DNA of 64,000 nt from Melastoma dodecandrum (Eukaryota; Streptophyta; Magnoliopsida; Myrtales; Melastomataceae), in NCBI GenBank assembly GCA_029817715.1, contig JARUPY010000164.1, positions 121,001 to 185,000 of the forward strand. Direction: 5' to 3'. Made by a program: the position numbers and the translations under genes. Under the pieces are notes generated by a model, which was not told where the DNA came from, ran no database searches, and saw only the letters and a list, made by a program, of their open reading frames with translations. Below, piece after piece: positions 56,601 to 64,000 of the stretch. Positions within the stretch are counted from its first letter, which is position 1, and every line of letters starts with the position of its first letter.

Positions 56601-57525
56601 TGCCTAAACACCAAGGAAGCCTTGATGTCGCCAAGCAGGCTACTGTAGTAGGGGTTAGTTGGCAATCTGCCAGATAGGCGAGGGAGTTGGAATGAGTCGC
56701 CTATAAAGCTTAATCACACAGGTGCTCGAAACTAACTGGCGTCGGTAAGGCCGAACCAAGCGCCAACCATCCGGTGGGCGGGATAACATAGGCCAAAGGG
56801 AACTCTGGAAGATTCTTTCAGTGGAAGGTCGACCGCCCCACCATATAGTGGATCACCCAACTGACATGGAAACTATAGGGAACGGACCTCCGATCACCAA
56901 GCTTCTCACCGTTGATATGTTGTGTTACAAATGCAAGCCAGTCGTCGCCCATAAGATCCTAATCACCCAGATGAGCAATGCATGTTGCATCCAGCACATA
57001 TTGTTATTGGCAAAGATATCTGCTGAGTGGACTCTGTCTTTTAGAGACATCAGTCCTGGCGCATGTATGAACGAACCGCCTGCTAAAAGACTTATGAATA
57101 TGATTGTCGATCAGCGAAGAACATAGTGACTAGAGATACGACCCTCACTTTGGGGAGTTCGTCCAGGAACTCCCTAATGCTCCAGCGGACTTATGGCAGA
57201 CGGCCGGTGCGAAACACCGCCCTCCTGGTTCTTCCAAAAGCACAAGGAAACGGAAGGAGTGACAAATCAAGAGGTCCACTGAAAAATGAGCGAAACATAA
57301 CCTTGATCTCTCTAGGACTAAGGGGAGCGCTCTCAATGTAGAGGACATTAGTTCAAGCACTTGGAGCCAGTACATTACCCCTATAACAACTCGCTACCTC
57401 CTGAGGTCATTGCAATGTAATGCTTTGACCCTGTCGGTGGAGTTCTTCAGGAAAAAGGCCCTACAATTGGTGAAGGTAAGAAACTTTCCTTCCCTTAGGA
57501 AGTAGTTATCCTCAGTACTTTTCCT
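56601..57525 (+). pseudogene. gag-protease spacer of element H
   Basis: 56821-57126 includes GNGPPITKLLTVDMLCYKCK, matching element B at about 9060-8980. The remaining frames show no motif. Probable element-encoded linker. Confidence 0.5.
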
Positions 57526-57912
57526 TTGAGTTGGCTTCAGATGCCACCTGAGTCGCTTCATCAACATATGCATCCCCTGCACATTCAAGCGACGTTCAAT
57601 AGCGTTCCCGTAGACTGGATACTGGTCGATAACGGCGCCGCAGTCAATGTGCTACTCCAAAATGTGTATAAATATTTAGGGAGAGATGTATTAGACCAGG
57701 AAAATACCGCGATGAATGTCAGTGGGTTCAATGGGAAAATCTCCCCATGTATGGGGGTGGTCCCATTTATCTTAAAAGTTGGGTCTTATACACAAGACAC
57801 AACTTTCTTTGTCATTGATATTCAGCCAATATTCAATGCCCTACATGGAAAGAATTGGCTATACAAAGATGGAGCGATACTTTCAACCCTTCATAGAGAG
57901 TTGATTGTATGA
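57526..57912 (+). pseudogene. Aspartic protease of element H
   Basis: HPLHIQATFNSVPVDWILVD, NGAAVNVLLQNVYKYL and TTFFVIDIQPIFNALHGKNW form a Tat-type protease, with Asp-Asn-Gly-Ala at the active-site loop and the LxGxxW end. This single frame is intact across the domain, in contrast to its surroundings. Confidence 0.8.
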
Positions 57913-58500
57913 GGATAAAACAGTCCATAAATAGTGACCGATGAGAAAGTAGCCGAAAGATTTGAGCCTCACGAAGAGGTGTGAATTGGGCGATCCCATT
58001 GTGGGCCCACTAGAGGAGCCTTTTGGTGGCTTAGACTACCTTGAGTCTCATGAAGATTACCCACAGGTGACGCACCACCCAATAGCCCTAACTGGCTTGG
58101 AACAGGATACGACAAAAGGTGCAAGAATAGCTAAGATATGGACGAATCTAACACCCTTAGAGCAGTACCTGCAGACAGCTGGACTGAGTGACAACCTTGT
58201 CGATGGTAACCAAGAGGAGTGGAAGCCCGAAAGACTTCCTGAACAGGATAAGGAAGCCAACAGGTCCGGTATCAAGTGATGTTGTTGATGGCGTGGTGCA
58301 TTGTTTATTTTTACAATTTTTCTAGGATTAGGCAACCATCCAAGTTTATAACGCATAAAGCGCAGTCTCTTGTGCATCATTTTCAGAACTTCAATAATTT
58401 TTCACACTCCAATACGTTGTCTCTTTGATCCCCTAGTCCAAGGGTAACCTACATAAGTGAATTATTAAGTGATAACATCGCTGGCTCCATTAACCAAGTA

Positions 58501-59190
58501 TTGGACGAGTTTAATGATTATTTTGCTTGGGATTATACAGAGATGCCCAGTCTTGACCGAACCTTGGCAGAACATAAATTGCCAACCAACACTAGGCGGC
58601 ATAAACCCATAAAGCAGACACCTAGAAGGATGTCTAAAGTGGTTGTCCAACCATTTTACGAGGATATTAAAAAGTTGTTTAAGGCCGACTACATCAAAAT
58701 AGCTAAATACGTGGAATGGGTGTCAAAAATCGAGCTGGTAATTAAAAAGAATGGAAAGTTAGCATGTGCATAGATTTCAGAGACCTAAACTGGGCAACGC
58801 TCAAGGACGAGAACCCCATACATATAGCTTATGACCTAATAGATAGGGTAGCTGAACATGATCTAATGGATGGTTATTTATGATATAACCAAATCTTCAT
58901 CGCGAAAGAAGATGCACATAAAACAACATCTCGTTACCCGATGGGTATATTTGAATGGGTGGTGATGCCATTCATACTTAAAAATGTTGGAGTAACATAC
59001 CAAAGAGTGATGAACGTTATCTTTAATCCCCTGTTAGGAAAGACTGTTGAGGTCTACCTTGATTATATAGTGGCAAATTCTTAGCAGAGCACACAACATT
59101 GCTCCCATATACGAGAAGCACTAAAAAAGATGAGGAAACACAAAACTCAAACTCAATCCCTTAAAGTGCACTTTCGGCGTGCAAAAAGGG
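58501..59190 (+). pseudogene. Reverse transcriptase remnant of element H
   Basis: DEFNDYFAWDYTEMPSLDRT, then EWVSKIELVIKKNGKL, CIDFRDLNWATLKDENPI, YPMGIFEWVVMPFILKNVGV and the active-site strand VEVYLDYIVAN. The expected Asp-Asp pair is Asp-Tyr, and stops precede and follow it, so the enzyme is dead. Confidence 0.85.
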
Positions 59191-59369
59191 CAGTTCCTCG
59201 GATTTTTGGTATATCAACGAGGTATTCAGGTCTACCCACACAAAGTAGAGATGATCAAAAGGCTGCCCATTTATCATATCGAAGCAGAGCTACAGGCTTT
59301 CTTAGGAATTGTTGGAGCGACATTATCTAAGGATGTGGAGGGAGCTCAACGAGCAACATACTAAATGGT

Positions 59370-59627
59370 TTGGTCATAGAGACAGATCAAAAATACACGT
59401 CGCTTGAGAAACTATGCATATCCGTGCATTATGCCATCATGAATCTTCGACATTATATTGGATCAAGTGATGTTTATGTGGTCTCCCGATTGGCTATAGT
59501 AAAAGCGTTCTTCGACAACCAAATGTTGTCACGGCGCATCACTAAGTGGAGTTTAGTACTTTCCGCTTATAACATATATCATAAACTGCAGTTGTTTGTA
59601 AAAGGGCATGCATTAGCCGAATCTTAG
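59370..59627 (+). pseudogene. First RNase H (gypsy type) remnant of element H
   Basis: DQKYTSLEKLCISVHYAIMN, LRHYIGSSDVYVVSRLAIVK, RRITKWSLVLSAYNIYHKLQ and VKGHALAES match the Tat first RNase H, where the usual sequence is YTxxEKxCLALxxA. The TDQ-type Asp is not visible. Confidence 0.7.
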
Positions 59628-59689
59628 ACTCAATATGGAAACACAAATACTGACTTAGACACATGTAGAGTTGTTACTCCAGAAAAATG

Positions 59690-60180
59690 GATCGTTTGGT
59701 TCGATGGCGCTTCTAACAAAGACGGAGCGGGTATTGGTGCAGTAATGTAATCTCCTTGGGAAACAAGACAAAACTGGCATACAGGTTGGAACACGAAGCC
59801 CCTAATAACGTCGTTGAATATGAGGCATTATTTATGGCACTCATGGTGGCTAGGACGTGGAAATTATCACGAGTATTTGTGGAAGTCCAATTAATTGTAG
59901 AACAGCTATTGGGTGAGATCAAATACCACTCGCCTCATCTGGAGCATAATCTTGAAATAGCAAGGGGACTTGCAAATGAATTCAAAGAAATAATTGTTTA
60001 ACACATCAGGTATTTACAGAATCAAGATGCTAACCGTCTCGCTCATATGGCTTCTAGCTTGGTTAGCGGTGATGAATTGGTTATGGATAGCGCTCAAATC
60101 ATAACCAAAAGGGTTTCTCTAAAGCTTACAGACCAAGAGATAAGCACAACACAAGACCAGCGATCATCTTCATAAAAATT
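59690..60180 (+). pseudogene. Second RNase H (archaeal type) remnant of element H
   Basis: WIVWFDGASNKDGAGIGAVM has the first catalytic Asp. After a frame change come NNVVEYEALFMALMVARTWK with the catalytic Glu and FVEVQLIVEQLLGEIK, where the expected Asp of GDSQLV is replaced by Val. A further block continues to about 60180. The extra RNase H defines Tat-type elements. Confidence 0.8.
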
Positions 60181-60199
60181 AATAAATTAATATTGTAAG

Positions 60200-61340
60200 C
60201 ATTTTCAAAGCAAGGGAAGACTGTCGATCACTGATTGTTCAATTTCTTGAAGACCTATCGCTAAAAGTAGAATGAAAGGTCAGAATAGTTGTCGGGCACT
60301 ATGTCCTGAAAGAATCCTACTAAGATGTGCCGAGTTAGAAGAGGCTATCCCATCATGCTAGAAACGCATAATGGTTTATGTGGCATGCACCAAATCAGGG
60401 CAAAAGTGTATTGGACAGTCAAGCAACATGGATTTTTCTAGCCTTCTATGATGAAAGATTGTATAGAAATTGCTAAGAGATGTCAAGCTTGTTAGCGTTA
60501 TGGCTCAGTTACCAGATCGCGCGCTGTAGAAATGAGCATCGTGATCAAGCCTTAGCATTTTAGGACATTGGCGATGGATGTGATTGGAGAGATTCATCCT
60601 CATTCCACCCAAGGTTACGCCAATATTCTAGTAGCTACCGAATATTTCACAAAGTGAGTAGAGGCTTAGGCATTATAAACAATATCTCAAAATAATGTGG
60701 TAGAGTTTATAAGAAGTACCATTATATATATGGTATTCCACTAGATATAGTTATGGATAACGCAAGTGTCTTTAATGGAGAAGTAATGAAAGAATTTGCG
60801 TGAGGGTCTGGTTTTAAGATCCTGAACTCAACGCCTTATTATGCACAGTCAAATGGGCAGGCCGAAGCAATTAATAAGATGATAAAAAATGTGATACCAA
60901 AAATAATAGGGGGAAATCCCAAGGTATGGTATAAGTTACTACAAGAAACATTATGGGCATTACGGGTTAGTAAAAGGAAGAGTGTTGAAGCGGCTCCTTT
61001 TAACCAGTGTATAAACACCTATGGTACCAACAGAAGTGTTACACAAATCTCTATAATTTCTCAAACACATAGGAGTACATCACCAGTATGATGAAGACAT
61101 GCTCCTAGAGTTAGAGAATCTAAAAGAAAGGTGAACAACAGCCCTAAACAATTCAATCGATCAAAAGAAATTAGTCATTCGGTAATACAACAAGAAGGTT
61201 AAGCAAAAAGTCTTTCAAAAAGGGGATTTAGTTAAAGGATTAGAAGATTATTTCTATGGGAAATGGACCCCAAATTGGAAAGGACCATTTTAAGTTGTAG
61301 AGGTATACGTAGGCAATTCCCATCAATTGGCATATTTGAA
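60200..61340 (+). pseudogene. Integrase remnant of element H
   Basis: The HHCC finger region reads HNGLCGMHQIRAKVYWTVKQ and CIEIAKRCQAC. The core has AMDVIGEIHPHSTQGYANIL (first Asp), VMDNASVFNGEVMKEF (second Asp) and QSNGQAEAINKMIKN (Glu). The C-terminal domain ends with FKKGDLVKGLEDYFYGKWTP and WKGPF. At least five stops or shifts. Confidence 0.8.
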
Positions 61341-61449
61341 TGAAAGACACCATAAATTAAAAATTAATGGTAAATATTAAAAAAATTTATCATTGCGTAA
61401 TATGGGAAGTTTGCAAGCAAAAAACTCAATGACCAATGCCTGACAATAC

Positions 61450-63850
61450 TGAACAATCAATGATGAAAAAATATCCCTCGTCGCTTGATTACGACTTCCT
61501 TAACAACAGCTTTGACGTCAAAGTCATAGGCATTCTCTTCTTTATCTACAATGGAATCTCGATCGGCCTACTTGGTGAACTCCTCCATGGATCGGATGTC
61601 CCCAGCTTCCTCCAGGTCACGGGTAGCCCAAGTGAACTCAGCCATCAGAGCGCTTTAATCTTTGTAGATCCTCTGAATAAAGAGTTAATCGCCGCTCTTC
61701 AGCACACAGTTCCTCCAACTTGGTCGGAAGCTCTTGGACTTTAAGTTGGGCAGCTGTAGGATGGTTCCAGGATAACTCTCTCTCTTTGAGTTTAACCTCA
61801 ATAGAAAGGGAGGAGCTAAGGTCTTGCCAGTGCTGCCAGTGATTTTTGTGAATAAAATACATCAGCTAGCGTATCTTAAGCAACAGAGGCTCCAACCCTT
61901 TCAATTGTTGGAGCGCCTCATCAAAAACCTCAAAATGCTTCTCTTCCGTCATGTTGGTCCCCAAAGCATATAATAGGTTTTGTAAACAAACCTCAAGGGA
62001 CCCGACAGTAGCAGCGTAGCATGGAGCACAACTCATCCCAAAACAGGGAACTATCTTCTGAAAAGGGCGACCAACCTGAGAAAAGTAGAGAGTTGCATAT
62101 TAAGCGATGGGGATTACAAAAAGGAAGGAGTCGCAAGTACCTACCAACTCTACACCACTTTGTGTTGCTTGCCACTACAACATCTGACAGATTGTTTGGT
62201 TGTCCTCTTCTGAATCGGTAGAATCATCGGTTTCTACATGGGGTTTACCGTTAGTTAATCGGTGGAGTGGTCGAAAGCCTCGATGAGCCGAGCAACTAGG
62301 ACTCTTACCTTTAGCATCCTCCATTGTAAGCTTCTTCTTCACAATCGAGCTCTTCAGAACAATTGGGGCATGAGGGTTGCCTTGGCTATATCTTCGACCT
62401 CCTTTATACTCTCCTCTCCCATACCTCTATTGAGTCCTTCCAGTCAATTTCAACAAGATCATCCACATGTAAAGAGTGGCTCATGGCAGCAGGAGGGGGG
62501 CCATTAATTCTTCTATTGAAGGAGAGCTAGCCTTCGAGATTGCAGTTGGAAGAGCTTCTAGAAGTAGGCACTTACCTATCACCTCAGATTAAGGAGCCCC
62601 CTAGATTGCCAGCAGTATGCCTGGAATATCGACTTAAGAATTTAGCTGGAGGATCAGCATCTGATGCAAGAGAAAAAGGTTATGCTTGACGAGATACACA
62701 TAAAAGAAAACAGGGGACATGAGTACCTTAAGAAACAAATGTCTCCAAGGAGTCCTCAAGAGAAACATGCTCAGATACAGAGGATGTACTCTCATTGCCT
62801 TTTTCATTAGGCGTTTAAGCTTCTTTTCATCTGTAATGTGTGTGATGTTAGAACCAAGCAACGCTTAAAATAAAAAGCTAGAAGTGTTTACCTTCAAATG
62901 GTAGTTGGGCGCCGTCAGTTCATTTCCAGGTTGCTCTTCCCTTGAGCTGAGTAATGAGATTGATATCAATGATAGGAGCTTGATTCTCATAACAGATACT
63001 CAAGCTCTCCTTCATCTGATCCCAAGAGTCTTCCCGTTATGCCTTAAATGTAGTGAATGTGCCTCAGGGAACGCCTCTTTGATATGCATTCTTGGGGAAG
63101 TGGGTTTGAACGTGGATTTTACCTCCTCATCAAATGAAACTGAAATTATGTTGGATAAGGTTTGTTCATTTATTGATGTAATGGCAATGCTAGCGACTCA
63201 ACAAAACCCAAGTTGTCTAGCGCACATGTAGGGATTGTAGACTTCAAATATATATCCGTTGGCGTCTACCATCATCAAATCTCTGCAAGTAACTATGAAG
63301 AGCCAAGGAGCACTTCCGGCTTCTCTAGAGTTCAAAATGTGAAGAGCAAGGAAAGGCCTCTAGCAAGAAATGTAGTCATCACTGTCAAGATTTCAATTGG
63401 ACAATAAGGCAGAGATGTACCCACAAGTACTGAGCGGCGACAAACTTCGACACTCCTGCTCTTAACAGCTCAGAAAGATATCTGACCGATGCCTAATCGC
63501 ACCAAAATAGCTTTAGAAAATATAGCCCAATCCATAAATATAAGATCCATAGAGGGCCATCCATCGACCATGATGGAAACTTGCCTGAATTTGTAATTAC
63601 TGAGTGTAGCGACCTGTATAGTAGACAAACGAGTATTAGTCTAAAGGCCACAGCTAAATCGGTTGGAACCAGGGAGGCACTTATGCCGATCTTAAACATA
63701 ACTTGCCTCTTTCTCATACCGTAGAAGATGAACCTGGCTAGCCATTCCAAGTAGAACTCAAACTCTTATTGACCCCTCCAACTCCTGCTAGGCTTGTTGA
63801 GATGTTGCTTAATTACATATCTGATTCTAGACTTGAAGTTGAATTTGAAT
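61450..63850 (-). pseudogene. Probable antisense ORF of element H
   Basis: After integrase, protein-like text is found on the minus strand. An N-terminal part near 63750-63490 has SLVPTDLAVAFRLI and, in another frame, VDGWPSMDLIFMDWAIF; the 61862-61638 part is helical and Glu/Leu-rich (IEVKLKERELSW, LPTKLEELCAEERRLTLYSE). Tat elements such as Grande and Retand are known to carry an antisense ORF between integrase and the 3' LTR. Many stops. The domain of the N-terminal part was not identified with certainty. Confidence 0.5.
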
Positions 63851-64000
63851 TGATCCTCTCGCACAGCATAAAAAGAAAGAGGGGTCCCCTCAACATATAC
63901 TCTAGTCAAAAAACTGTATGCTCAAAGGTAATGGAAGTAGGCAAGTAAAATCAGTTCACAGATGGGTTTCAAAATGACAAGAATGCATAACAAACTACTA

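Larger units (their letters stand above)
54300..64000 (+). mobile_element. Element H: Tat-lineage Ty3/gypsy retrotransposon, 3' LTR outside window
   Basis: Plus-strand order: LTR end (54885), primer site, gag, spacer, protease, RT, RNase H, a second RNase H, integrase, then a long region that reads better as protein on the minus strand. A second, archaeal-type RNase H (WFDGASNKDGAGIG) after the first and an antisense ORF downstream of integrase are recognised traits of the Tat lineage. Stops and frameshifts occur in every domain. The left edge of the LTR is not defined; the start given is nominal. Confidence 0.8.

Overview
The window is plant nuclear DNA, almost certainly from a flowering plant and from a repeat-rich, gene-poor region. 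No intact ordinary host gene and no RNA gene could be supported. It holds a mosaic of decayed LTR retrotransposons (Athila, Tat and chromovirus types of Ty3/gypsy), DNA-transposon remains that carry or disrupt host-type genes (plant mobile domain, FAR1-like, ULP1/DUF1985-like), and one long endogenous plant pararetrovirus (Caulimoviridae). Nearly all coding is broken by stops and frameshifts. The nesting can be read from target-site duplications.

Layout. 1-7890: Athila-like element A (minus), with gag, protease, RT, RNase H and integrase remnants, a tRNA-Asp-type primer site and a 1.4-kb 5' LTR; its 3' LTR lies beyond the left edge. 7891-12641: Tat-lineage element B (minus), apparently interrupted by A. 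13190-13450: GGATCC-rich minisatellite. 13461-16252: a Mutator-like element with about 0.3-kb inverted ends made of short hairpins, carrying a plant mobile domain (PMD) gene fragment and flanked by unusual 130-bp direct repeats. 16356-16990: array of TTGTACAATGTACAA-type palindromes, present again inverted at 49004-49677. 17594-19307 and 27958-28720: two halves of a ULP1/DUF1985-like pseudogene, split by Athila-like element C (19308-27957). C has a fused RT/integrase deletion, a collapsed 3' LTR, and a 3.0-kb GC-rich insertion inside its 5' LTR.

28.9-37.5 kb: the endogenous caulimovirid (plus). One 4.9-kb polyprotein frame encodes a coat-like region with zinc knuckle, movement protein, aspartic protease, RT and RNase H, with three in-frame stops and a disturbed N-terminus. 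It is followed by a long intact Lys/Glu-rich ORF2, a third ORF, a TATA-containing leader with a small coiled-coil-like ORF, and a perfect tRNA-Met primer site.

37.9-44.3 kb: FAR1-like transposase pseudogene (minus) split by chromovirus D, which has TATCA target duplications. 44.25-44.9 kb: a related LTR in opposite orientation. 47.1-48.25 kb: an LTR with 52-bp tandem repeats. 49.7-53.3 kb: Del/Tekay-like element G reduced to gag plus chromodomain end. 54.3-64.0 kb: Tat-lineage element H (plus) with dual RNase H and a likely antisense ORF downstream of integrase; its 3' LTR lies beyond the right edge.

The virus is the most notable item. The hairpin-array Mutator-like element, the inverted palindromic arrays and the short-motif arrays found in several unrelated LTRs are the other unexplained structures. 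Family assignments rest on protein motifs recognised by eye; no database search was run.
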